Assembly: GCA_018396565.1 (NCBI GenBank) | Contig: JAGTQO010000031.1 | Span: 1 to 12,329 of the forward strand | Length of the DNA: 12,329 nucleotides | Origin: Candidatus Bathyarchaeota archaeon | GTDB lineage: Archaea; Thermoproteota; Bathyarchaeia; 40CM-2-53-6; RBG-13-38-9 | Direction of reading: 5' to 3' | Shown: in pieces, positions 1 to 6,067 of the stretch | Layout of the letters: every line of letters begins with the position of its first letter | How positions within the stretch are numbered: the first letter of the stretch is position 1 | Made by a program: the position numbers and the translations under genes | The notes under the pieces: generated by a model | What the model was told of the DNA's origin: nothing | Databases searched by the model: none | What the model saw: only the letters and a program-made list of their open reading frames with translations

Positions 1-10
1 TGTTGTTTAA

Positions 11-289
11 TATGTATATATACTGTTTGACTCGATTGTTACGCCGGCGACGGGGACACCTCATAGACTCTGGATGTATATAGGGCAGCTGATGGGTAGG
101 AGGATACTGGCGACGAAGACGGATGTCGTGTAGGAGGCTTTGAGGGAGTATTTACTAAAACATAAGGCTGAACTGGAGGATTATGAGTTCAACATTCAAG
201 ATGCAAGAAACATTTCGGAGGCCGGCAGGAGAGCAGATGGAGATAGGGAGACTAAACTCCTTGAATACATCGAGGAGATACTCGCTTGA
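11..289 (+). pseudogene. Decayed VapB-like (ribbon-helix-helix type) antitoxin
   Basis: The frame is open from just after a TAA at 8-10 to a TGA at 287-289, broken only by a TAG at 131-133. Around the TAG it reads LATKTDVV-stop-EALREYLLKHKAELE. This is the pattern of the second helix of small archaeal antitoxins (ordinarily K/R in place of the stop, then EALREYL) followed by a charged toxin-binding tail. AAG or GAG to TAG would be a single-base change. No ATG, GTG or TTG lies at the expected N-terminus; in-frame ATGs occur only at 74 and 92, inside the domain, so the 5' end also looks eroded. The TGA stop overlaps a TTG that opens a PIN-like frame, the usual vapB-vapC coupling. I infer a dead or dying VapBC pair. 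The family call rests on pattern recognition only. Confidence 0.5.
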
Positions 290-501
290 CACTAGACTCC
301 TCATATAACATTAATACAGGGAATAGAGAGGCCGAGGCCATATTGAGATGTGGGATAGAGAATATTGTGACATCATCCAAACTCCTCCATATCCTATGTA
401 GAAGGGAGGTGTTGAAGGAAACCCACCCAATAGTCAGACTTGCACCATCGGGAGCAAGTGGCGCCGGCAGCAGGACTGTGGCCTTAAAGAAATGTCTCTG
501 A
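286..501 (+). pseudogene. Truncated VapC-like PIN toxin remnant
   Basis: A TTG at 286-288 overlaps the antitoxin-like TGA and opens a 71-codon frame ending in TGA at 499-501. The first 40 residues look like the start of a VapC PIN RNase: TLDSS (first acidic residue of the active site), then NREAEAIL, then GIENIVTSSKLLHIL, matching the usual beta-strand/helix order. Intact VapC proteins run about 125-150 residues and carry three or four acidic active-site residues. Here the conserved central Glu and the C-terminal ND and TxD motifs are absent, so no ribonuclease activity is expected. The tail, LAPSGASGAGSRTVALK, does not fit a PIN domain and looks like foreign or frameshifted sequence. I read it as a toxin fragment left after deletion. 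Confidence 0.5.
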
Positions 502-624
502 GTAGTGTTCAACGACAAACATCAACATAGATTCAGATCCCGTGGTTAATCTTAAAAATTTCTAGGTGCGACATGATCAGCACAATCAATTTGGGAGCTG
601 AAATTCACGACTCAGACATGGCAG

Positions 625-1593
625 TTGCTCACTCTAGCCGTTGCGCCAGGGATCTTCTTCTTATGGCTCTTCTGGGTTCGAGACAAATATGAACGTGAAC
701 CCGTTAGACTACTCCTTGCAACTTTCTTTCTGGGAGCCTTATCCATACTGCCGACCATCATCCTCGAAAATTTAGGTAGCATAATCATTCCTGAACCTGA
801 GGAGGACGCCAACATTATACACGTGGTAGCGTACTACTTCATCATCATAGCCTTCGTCGAGGAGGCTATGAAGCTCCTCGCAGTCAAGATCAGAGCCTAC
901 CGTTCCAGAGAGTTCAATGAAGTTATGGACGGCATAGTATACTCATGCGCCGCAGCTCTCGGATTCGCAACCGTCGAGAACATACTCTACGTCACACAGA
1001 AAGGTCTAGAGGTCGGCGTCTTAAGGGCCCTCCTATCTGTTCCAGGCCACGCCCTAGACAGCAGCATCTTCGGCTTCTTCCTTGGACTGGCGAAATTCAG
1101 AGAAAGAAAAAGATCTAGAATCGCATTCTCAGGATTACTTCTTGCAACGGTCTTCCATGGTTTATGGGATACACTCCTGGCCTTAAACCTCTTCCTCATG
1201 GCCCTACCAATATATGGTGTCCAATGGATAGTCGCTGCAGCCATGATGAGGAAGGCCTTGAGCCTATCACCCTTCAAGCAGAGGGTGATCCCACTAGTCA
1301 TCCCGATCGTCACCCAGAGGCTTGGAGGCGCATGTCCAACATGTTCAAACCCACTGACATACCAACAGCAATCCTCAAGATGGTACTGCCCCACCTGCAA
1401 AAGATACGTCGATAGACCCGCAGTGATGGGTGTCCCACAGCCTGAAATGTTCGGTAGACCCAAACCCTACCAGCCTCCACCAACACAGATAGCTCCCCAA
1501 ACTAGACCGGCAACAAAATACTGCATAAACTGCGGCTCAGCCATACCTGAGGCTTCAAGATACTGTCAGAGATGCGGGGCCAGACAGACTTGA
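625..1593 (+). CDS. PrsW-family intramembrane metalloprotease with two C-terminal zinc ribbons
   Basis: A 322-residue polytopic membrane protein. The first 220 residues carry the PrsW (M82-type) pattern: an N-terminal APG-x-FFLWLFWVRDKYEREP segment, EExxK (E79, E80, K83), FxxxExxxY (F114, E118, Y122), GHxxDxxxFGFFLG (H142) and HGLWD (H178, D182). The glutamates and histidines are the presumed metal and catalytic residues. Bacterial PrsW cleaves anti-sigma factors in the membrane; the archaeal substrate is unknown. Unlike the classic protein, this one adds two zinc ribbons: C237/C240 with C255/C258, and C300/C303 with C314/C317, joined by a proline-rich linker. The TTG start at 625 is the first usual start after an in-frame TGA at 574 and gives a normal PrsW N-terminus. 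No clear Shine-Dalgarno precedes it. A TATA-like cttaaaaatt lies at 551-560. It stands alone and faces a minus-strand ribbon protein. Confidence 0.82.
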   Translation: MLTLAVAPGIFFLWLFWVRDKYEREPVRLLLATFFLGALSILPTIILENLGSIIIPEPEEDANIIHVVAYYFIIIAFVEEAMKLLAVKIRAYRSREFNEVMDGIVYSCAAALGFATVENILYVTQKGLEVGVLRALLSVPGHALDSSIFGFFLGLAKFRERKRSRIAFSGLLLATVFHGLWDTLLALNLFLMALPIYGVQWIVAAAMMRKALSLSPFKQRVIPLVIPIVTQRLGGACPTCSNPLTYQQQSSRWYCPTCKRYVDRPAVMGVPQPEMFGRPKPYQPPPTQIAPQTRPATKYCINCGSAIPEASRYCQRCGARQT

Positions 1594-1702
1594 TCGAAAT
1601 GAGGAGAACAGACTCTAACACTACCCCACCAATGAAAAAATGAGGAGCCTACCTAACTCAAACTTTCGAAAGCCCCGGCCAAAGTACCAGGATGCGAATG
1701 AA

Positions 1703-1831
1703 TCATTCGACTACTCGGGCTACGATGTTCCCACTCGCGACCTTGCCCCACCCATTCAATTCAACAGTCAACCGGTCAACAGCCTTCGACGCCACATACA
1801 CACATATTATTATCGCCAGCAACGCCACCAT
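1703..1831 (-). CDS. Possible small single-pass membrane protein (42 aa)
   Basis: The ATG is at 1829-1831 on the minus strand and the TGA at 1703-1705. The peptide begins MVALLAIIICVYVASKAV, one good membrane helix, then a polar tail (DRLTVELNG...IVARVVE). The same frame is open a few codons further upstream (AYVYAIGSF) to a TGA, which would lengthen the hydrophobic stretch, but no usual start is present there. It lies 71 bases after the stop of the membrane zinc-ribbon gene on the same strand and could be cotranscribed with it. I do not recognise a family. The hydrophobic stretch and ordinary codon use argue for a gene; the short length and weak ribosome-binding site argue against. Confidence 0.33.
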   Translation of the reverse strand: MVALLAIIICVYVASKAVDRLTVELNGWGKVASGNIVARVVE

Positions 1832-1902
1832 GAAACTCCCAATCGCGTAGACATATGCCCAAAGAGCAAGAGATCACACTCTGCAACAGCTCTCACAAGC
1901 CA

Positions 1903-2253
1903 TCAAACCTGTTTCGCACCACATGACGGACAGAACGAGACAGTCAGATCCGCAATCAATGTCCCGCAGTTCCTACAGTTGCGTGGTGCACCTGTACCGG
2001 TGAAGGAGAGTTGAATAACCCCGACTATCTGGTTGAGGGCGGCCTCAGCCTTAGAACCGTTCGCAGTTATAGTCACTTGTGAGCCTCCTGTGCCTGTAGG
2101 CGCCATACCCACGGTGAAGACGTTCTTGCCTGAGACTAGGAAATATATCAGAGCCGCCAATAGCAGGATGATTCCTATGAGAAACGGCAGAGTTATTATT
2201 CCAACTATTATGAGGATGGCCATGATGAGAGGATTGAAGTCGCGTGAACCCAT
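1903..2253 (-). CDS. Small membrane-anchored zinc-ribbon protein
   Basis: A 116-residue protein. Residues 8-40 are almost wholly hydrophobic (IMAILIIVGIITLPFLIGII and on), enough for a two-helix hairpin or one long anchor. Residues 42-85 form a small polar domain (GMAPTGTGGSQVTITANGSK, then a short helix AEAALNQIV), predicted beta-beta-alpha. The C-terminus is a zinc ribbon with C93/C96 and C108/C111, ending in CPSCGAKQV. That ending is close to the last ribbon of the facing PrsW-like protein (CQRCGARQT). No enzyme motif is seen; a role as a membrane adaptor or in protein-protein contact is a guess. The ATG at 2253 begins directly before the hydrophobic segment and is the natural start. No strong Shine-Dalgarno precedes it, so translation may be leaderless or weakly initiated. 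The two genes are convergent, about 310 bases apart. Confidence 0.72.
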   Translation of the reverse strand: MGSRDFNPLIMAILIIVGIITLPFLIGIILLLAALIYFLVSGKNVFTVGMAPTGTGGSQVTITANGSKAEAALNQIVGVIQLSFTGTGAPRNCRNCGTLIADLTVSFCPSCGAKQV

Positions 2254-2499
2254 AGCAGTTATATTCTAGTTTGGAATTGTAGATTCGAGTTTCATCCCCT
2301 GACCGCCTTATCACATTAGCAGCCACCCTGACCAATTAGGAAAGACATATACACCTCAATCCTTTAGTCACTTCAACAGGTATGTATAATTAACCTATTT
2401 GATTAGGAAGGCTCTGTGGGAGATGCCTTTGGTCACCTAAGTGAAGTTATCTAGGTGCGCATATATGAAATTCTGGTGAAAGGGGGTAAATAGAGAAGT
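2254..2499. promoter_or_regulatory. Divergent intergenic promoter region
   Basis: This gap separates the minus-strand ribbon gene from the plus-strand glycosyltransferase and must hold both promoters. For the glycosyltransferase, TATA-like candidates are gcatatatga at 2458-2467 and tatgtataatta at 2381-2392. A G-rich GGGGG at 2482-2486 lies 13 bases before the TTG start and could serve as a Shine-Dalgarno. On the minus strand only a weak agaatataac lies near the ribbon gene, too close to its ATG to be an ordinary TATA box. No hairpin, repeat or RNA gene stands out. These assignments are by eye. Confidence 0.3.
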
Positions 2500-3738
2500 T
2501 TGAATGATATTTTTAAACAGCCAACAGGCTTAGTTATTAAAGAGGTAACACGCACATTGGGGAAAGGTACGAAGATACTTTACGTGAATGATTTCTTTAA
2601 ACACGCTGGCGCGGAACATGCAATGCATGATATAGCAAACGCTGCTTTGAAATCTGGCTATCAAGCATACTTTGCCACAACCTCACGAGCCAGAGAACCT
2701 AATCACTTCACTATCCCTGCTATCCACGGACGCGCTCGGTTCTTCCTCTTAAGGAGAACCGTCTTCTTCAATGCAGACCCAATTGCGATAAAAAAGTTCA
2801 ATGCAATCCTACGAACGTTAAAGCCGGATATCGTTCATTGCCATAATCTGTATCATATATCGCCAGGAATAATTGAGCAAGCAGTTAAGAGTAGTACTGC
2901 TTGCATTGTGACCTTTCATGAATTCTGGCCTATCTGTATGAATAGAACTATGCTAATTCATAATTTAAAACCATGTATGCAGAATGATTGGAGTAATTGT
3001 GCATCCAAATGCAGGCGTAGAAAGATTGAACTTCTACTGAAACCTTTTGTGGGGAGAGGTTTTCAGAAAAGAAGAGAACTTTTGTTGAAAGATGGCGCCA
3101 CACTTGTATCTGTCAGTAATTTTATTAAAAAAACTCTGGCACGTTTTGGTTATCCTAAAGAGAGGATAGAAGTTATACCGAATGGTGTAGATACAACTTA
3201 CTTTACACCACCGCATAAAGATCTTGAACGAAGGTCAGTTTTGTATGTTGGTAGAGGAGTCGAAAGTAAGGGCATCTTCGACTTCATCAAAATAGCTCGG
3301 ATTTACCAAAAAAAGTATGGAAAAAAACTGGAATTTGTTGCTATTGGAACAGGAATAGAGTCAAAGATTGTGAAATCGATAAGATGGATACCAAGGAGCG
3401 AACTGCTCCACTATTACAGAAGGGCGCTTGCTTTCCTGCAGCTACAATATGTACCTCCGGGGACCGGGCTTGCACCTCTAGAATCTATGGCCTGCGCAAC
3501 TCCAGTAGTAGCATATGCAGTTCCCGGGGTAGAGGAGTATTTAACTGATGGAATCGATTCATATCTTGCAGAGCCGGGAAACCTTGACAATGTTGCAGAT
3601 GTACTGGAGAACTTAAGGCAAAACCCTGAAAAGTCACAGATTATGGGGATAAAAGCAAGAGAAAGAGTGGAGAAATTTTTTTCAATAACAGAAAATACTC
3701 GAAGATATTTGGAACTGTATTCAAAAGTCTACCAATAA
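2500..3738 (+). CDS. Glycosyltransferase family 4-type (GT-B fold)
   Basis: 412 residues, usual length for GT4. It transfers a sugar from a nucleotide-sugar donor, most likely onto a lipid, polysaccharide or protein glycan at the cytoplasmic membrane face; donor and acceptor cannot be told. The N-terminal domain starts at TKILYVNDFFKHAGAEH (residues 24-40), with HCHN (113-116) and FHEFWPICMN (139-148) followed by a cysteine-rich loop (C146, C159, C167, C171) common in this group. The C-terminal domain has VIPNGVD (225-231), LYVGRGVESKGI (R252 and K257, donor phosphate binding) and GTGLAPLESMACATPVVAY. In the usual EX7E motif the second Glu is present (E328) but the first position is proline (P320). 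The TTG at 2500 is the first start after an in-frame TAG at 2491. Base composition is more AT-rich than the PrsW or transporter genes, suggesting a different history. Confidence 0.88.
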   Translation: MNDIFKQPTGLVIKEVTRTLGKGTKILYVNDFFKHAGAEHAMHDIANAALKSGYQAYFATTSRAREPNHFTIPAIHGRARFFLLRRTVFFNADPIAIKKFNAILRTLKPDIVHCHNLYHISPGIIEQAVKSSTACIVTFHEFWPICMNRTMLIHNLKPCMQNDWSNCASKCRRRKIELLLKPFVGRGFQKRRELLLKDGATLVSVSNFIKKTLARFGYPKERIEVIPNGVDTTYFTPPHKDLERRSVLYVGRGVESKGIFDFIKIARIYQKKYGKKLEFVAIGTGIESKIVKSIRWIPRSELLHYYRRALAFLQLQYVPPGTGLAPLESMACATPVVAYAVPGVEEYLTDGIDSYLAEPGNLDNVADVLENLRQNPEKSQIMGIKARERVEKFFSITENTRRYLELYSKVYQ

Positions 3739-3772
3739 ATTAAGGCTAACATATTATCATGTACCATGTCGC

Positions 3773-3777
3773 TTTTT
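3773..3777 (+). terminator. Possible oligo-T terminator after the GT4 gene
   Basis: A run of five T bases lies 35 bases after the GT4 stop codon, within the short gap between two convergent genes. Archaeal transcription commonly ends at short T-runs without a hairpin. There is no other support. Confidence 0.22.
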
Positions 3778-3815
3778 ATGGATTTGTAGTGAACTATTGC
3801 TATGAGGATAGAGTA

Positions 3816-4625
3816 TTAATATGCTAGCTCTAAGCTCATTCTGGCTTTAAAAACTCTCCAGTAGAAATCCCACTGGCTCTTCATTGCAATTCGATCTCTG
3901 GTTAGTAAAAGAATGGCGCAACATTTTGCTGGAGCGAGAAACAAATTTCTCGCTGTTAATAGGAATGATTGAATTCCATATTTCTTATCTAACATGGCAA
4001 TCTGCCTGCATATCTCATTAGAAAAAATTGGATTGCTGTAATGGTAACAGTAAGGTTCTTTAACCGTCAAGAATCTGTAACCTTTATTCTCTACGTGCCT
4101 CTTGATATACCAGTCCTCATAGATGTGGAGGTCTGACGGAATTTTTATGTCTTTTACAACCCCTGTTCTTAATAGAGTATCGTGTGTACCTCCACGTCTA
4201 CGAGCGTTACGAATCATTAGACTTGGAACATCCATGCGTCTTACATACCTCATCGGCACGACCCAATTGAAAACATGAGGATTCATTGGAATGCCTACAC
4301 CCCATATTGCACCGACATCGTCGTCTATATGCCGCTCCGCCTTCTCCTGCCATCTGTCACATAGGACAACATCGCTGTCAAGGTGCAGGTGCCAATCTGT
4401 CTCTACGAGTTCAATTCCCTTCTGTCTGGCAACTGCTCTTCCACCCTTAACTTGGTATATGTGGACATTTGGATATTTTGAAAGCCGTTCTAAGGTTCCA
4501 TCGGTGCTTCCTTCATCTATCACAAGCAGACGGTTGACGTCAACATTCCTGTATAAGCTATCCAGACACTTTGTGAAGTATGGGTTGACACTATTTCTTG
4601 TCAGAAAAACAACATCGACCTTCAA
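3816..4625 (-). CDS. Glycosyltransferase family 2-type (GT-A fold)
   Basis: 269 residues. The N-terminus is a GT-A nucleotide-sugar-binding fold: VDVVFLTRN (3-11), DEGSTDGT (37-44, base and ribose contact), the ARQKG-type helix (66-70) and LDSDV (D83-S84-D85, the metal-binding DxD). E170-D171 in HIYEDWYI fit the ED pair that supplies the catalytic base in many GT2 enzymes. The C-terminal 70 residues include a hydrophobic stretch (FLLTARNLFLAPAKCCAILL) that may lie on the membrane, but there is no clear transmembrane anchor. It probably adds a sugar to a surface glycan or lipid. The gene converges on the GT4 gene with a 77-base gap. The start is TTG at 4623-4625, directly after an in-frame TAG; a GGAGCGG lies further upstream. 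It shares the AT-rich composition of the GT4 gene. Donor and acceptor are unknown. Confidence 0.83.
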   Translation of the reverse strand: MKVDVVFLTRNSVNPYFTKCLDSLYRNVDVNRLLVIDEGSTDGTLERLSKYPNVHIYQVKGGRAVARQKGIELVETDWHLHLDSDVVLCDRWQEKAERHIDDDVGAIWGVGIPMNPHVFNWVVPMRYVRRMDVPSLMIRNARRRGGTHDTLLRTGVVKDIKIPSDLHIYEDWYIKRHVENKGYRFLTVKEPYCYHYSNPIFSNEICRQIAMLDKKYGIQSFLLTARNLFLAPAKCCAILLLTRDRIAMKSQWDFYWRVFKARMSLELAY

Positions 4626-4688
4626 CTATTTTTCCGCTCCATCCAAAGATTCCTTATTGTAGAGCAGATCAGTTTGATATTAGTCATA

Positions 4689-4847
4689 TTAAAAAAACTT
4701 TCTAACAACTTCTACACATAATTTAGGTCTCGCAAGGTAGACCTCAAACAATTTCAGCAGTCTACTTTCGCTTGGGTAAAACAACCTATCAGCCTTCCAT
4801 ACTACAGTGATAGACTTATCTGAGTAAGCTGGGTGTATCATATTCAT
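4689..4847 (-). CDS. Possible 52-residue protein or C-terminal gene fragment
   Basis: The minus-strand ATG is at 4845-4847 and the TAA at 4689-4691. The product begins MNMIHPAYSDKSITVVWK, continues with RLFYPSESRLLKLFEVYLAR and ends VVRKFF. Composition and codon use look protein-like, with an amphipathic helix in the second half, but I do not recognise a family. An in-frame TAA lies only two codons before the ATG, so it is not the visible tail of a longer intact ORF. It lies 63 bases upstream of the GT2 gene on the same strand and may be a relic of another glycan-locus gene. Its last codons lie in a T7 run (4691-4697 on the minus strand), which could also act as a terminator. Confidence 0.3.
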   Translation of the reverse strand: MNMIHPAYSDKSITVVWKADRLFYPSESRLLKLFEVYLARPKLCVEVVRKFF

Positions 4848-5098
4848 ACCAACTTAGGATGAAATTCAGACAATTCTACTCAATATACAAAGGAAGATAA
4901 CGCTCCAATGAAGTGGATGTTGAAGCTCATTAGGCGCCTTTGTTTTGAGTATCTAATTCTAATCTCATTACTAGGGTTTGGAACCTATGGGTAAGTGGTA
5001 TCGTTTACAAATTTAATCAACTCATTCTTATTCGCTTCAAGGGAAATTTGTGTGTCAATGGAGAATATTTGTCATTCAAATCGACATCTATGACTACC
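4848..5098. other. Gap with no supportable gene
   Basis: No long frame is present. On the minus strand two overlapping short frames read protein-like between about 4985 and 5100: one begins MFIKVVIDVDLNDKYSPLTH, the other includes TQISLEANKNELIKFV. Both stop quickly and they sit in different frames. They may extend the decayed coding region to the right (5099-5520). The part nearer the GT2 side shows nothing recognisable. Confidence 0.3.
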
Positions 5099-5520
5099 TT
5101 AATAAACATACTCGACGTCAACGCCAATTTTTATAGAAGAAAGAATGGGTATGGGAGGGTCTGTTCGACAAGGCTGCAGGTTGGCCAGCCATCTTGGAGC
5201 ATCTATGTTATTATCTTATCATTCTGCTTGTTCGTATTCCCTACAGGCTTTGGTGGCCGCCTCTTCCAATACTCGAAGTTCAGATATTTTCTTCAGCTCC
5301 CTATTGGATGATTCTGTCTCGAGTATTCCGCCCAACCCCTCAAGGGGGTCTAAGATGGGTTTCACAATCTAGGATCCGGCCTTCCAATCTTATCTGTATC
5401 AGGACTTTTGGCCTCAAACCTATCTTCTCCCTGTCTCCCGGGGGATAATCTATCTTTAGACACGATGTTCCTCCTCTCCACAGTCTTCTCCAAATCCAGT
5501 TTAAGTGCATGTGGATACAT
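5099..5520 (-). pseudogene. Frame-broken coding relic, family unknown
   Basis: Three protein-like segments follow each other on the minus strand. Segment A (5362-5520, ATG start, 52 codons) begins MYPHALKLDLEKTVERRNIV and is strongly charged. Its TGA overlaps a GTG (bases GTGA) that opens segment B (5219-5365, 48 codons), which contains RELKKISELRVLEEAATKA, a likely helix. B ends in tandem TGA TAA. The same frame then stays open to a TAA at 5099-5101 as segment C, containing IDAPRWLANLQ and IGVDVEYVY. The plus-strand frames here read as low-quality shadows. One reading is a single gene hit by a frameshift and stops; another is two tiny overlapping genes A and B plus a relic. I do not recognise the family. 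Codon use resembles the PrsW and transporter genes more than the AT-rich glycosyltransferases. Confidence 0.38.
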
Positions 5521-5725
5521 TGACTAGTGGTGTGAGATCGGTTGACGGCAGATGTTTCATAGTCGAGAGTTAGGAGATACTCTGGGAGAATAGGAGGGCT
5601 GTATCTTCACCATCATAGTGTGGTCTGGGGTGGTTCTGGCATGTGTGAAGATGAAACTTAGCCTATCATTACCTCTTGAGGATATTCAAAGTCCGACAGT
5701 ATATCTGAAGAAACGTAGGAAAAGC
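5521..5725. other. Mostly non-coding stretch before the toxin-antitoxin module
   Basis: No convincing gene. A short plus-strand frame starting ATG at 5651 (36 codons, ending TAA at 5759-5761) begins MKLSLSLPLEDIQ and has a basic middle, but it lacks a clear ribosome-binding site and any recognisable similarity, so I do not call it a gene. Nothing on the minus strand is open for long. Confidence 0.3.
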
Positions 5726-5735
5726 TCTAAATATG
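5726..5735 (+). promoter_or_regulatory. TATA-like promoter element for the toxin-antitoxin pair
   Basis: ctctaaatatg is preceded by the purine-rich aaaag, resembling an archaeal BRE plus TATA box. Transcription would begin about 25 bases downstream, near 5757, leaving a leader of roughly 45 bases to the ATG at 5804. A second AT-rich element, aatcttatta at 5761-5770, is an alternative. Confidence 0.3.
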
Positions 5736-5803
5736 CATTGAAATGCCCGATGAGTGCGTAAATCTTATTAGATGACTTGTGGGATATTTATGTGGGAAAA
5801 ATA

Positions 5804-6067
5804 ATGCCGCTGTCGAAGGTAGACCAGAGGCATAGGGTCGTTATTGACAAGCAGATCAGGATGAGGGTGAACATTAAGGCGGGAGATACTGTCTTACTCG
5901 AGCCACTAGATGACCATAGTTTCAAAGCCACAGTGATAAATCTCACTCCAAAAAATGTTGAAGACGACCCGGCTTGGAAGGCTACTCATACACCAGTCAA
6001 AGTTAAGGGATATATTCCGCCGGAGAGACTCGAGGAGATAGTGGAGGAGGAGGTTTGGCTGGAGTAA
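5804..6067 (+). CDS. AbrB/SpoVT-type antitoxin (VapB-like)
   Basis: 87 residues from the ATG at 5804. The frame can be extended to a TTG at 5777, but the AbrB fold begins at MPLSKVDQRHRVVIDKQIR, which is the normal family N-terminus, and a GTGGGA lies just upstream. Residues 3-34 form the swapped-hairpin DNA-binding domain: KVDxRxRVVIDKxIR, then NIKAGDTVLLEP. The C-terminal half, with an acidic end (LEEIVEEEVWLE), is the part expected to wrap the toxin. It should neutralise the downstream PIN RNase and repress their shared promoter as a complex. The next gene's TTG lies 10 bases inside this one, indicating translational coupling. Confidence 0.8.
   Translation: MPLSKVDQRHRVVIDKQIRMRVNIKAGDTVLLEPLDDHSFKATVINLTPKNVEDDPAWKATHTPVKVKGYIPPERLEEIVEEEVWLE
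6042..6053 (+). promoter_or_regulatory. Shine-Dalgarno repeat within the antitoxin end
   Basis: GGAGGAGGAGGT-like purine tract (gtggaggaggaggt) directly before the TTG at 6055. It encodes the antitoxin's EEEV residues and at the same time offers GGAGG at proper spacing for the toxin. It favours the TTG start over the ATG at 6079. Confidence 0.5.

Noticed and set aside
252..518. 88-codon minus-strand frame over the toxin fragment
   Set aside because: It includes TVLLPAPLAPDG, the typical mirror-frame reading of a glycine-rich P-loop-like stretch; the composition is poor and the plus strand explains the region better.
987..1463. 158-codon minus-strand frame inside the PrsW-like gene
   Set aside because: It lies wholly antisense to a well-supported gene, with no membrane or domain pattern and no ribosome-binding site.
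1640..2014. 124-codon plus-strand frame
   Set aside because: Rich in His, Pro, Gln and Arg without domain pattern, and it overlaps the minus-strand ribbon gene, whose CxxC motifs and hydrophobic anchor are clearly real.
561..2459. Shared TCTAGGTGCG at 561-570 and 2450-2459, each upstream of a plus-strand gene
   Set aside because: Many 10-base matches are expected by chance in 12 kb, and the flanks do not agree, so it is not called a regulatory site.
5334..5350. Small hairpin ACCCC-TCA-AGGGGGT
   Set aside because: The stem is only about five pairs, no T-run follows on either strand, and it lies inside the coding relic.
5048..5448. Three overlapping plus-strand frames of 75-87 codons
   Set aside because: Low-complexity Phe/Ser/Leu-rich readings mutually overlapping in different frames; they are shadows of the protein-like minus-strand segments.
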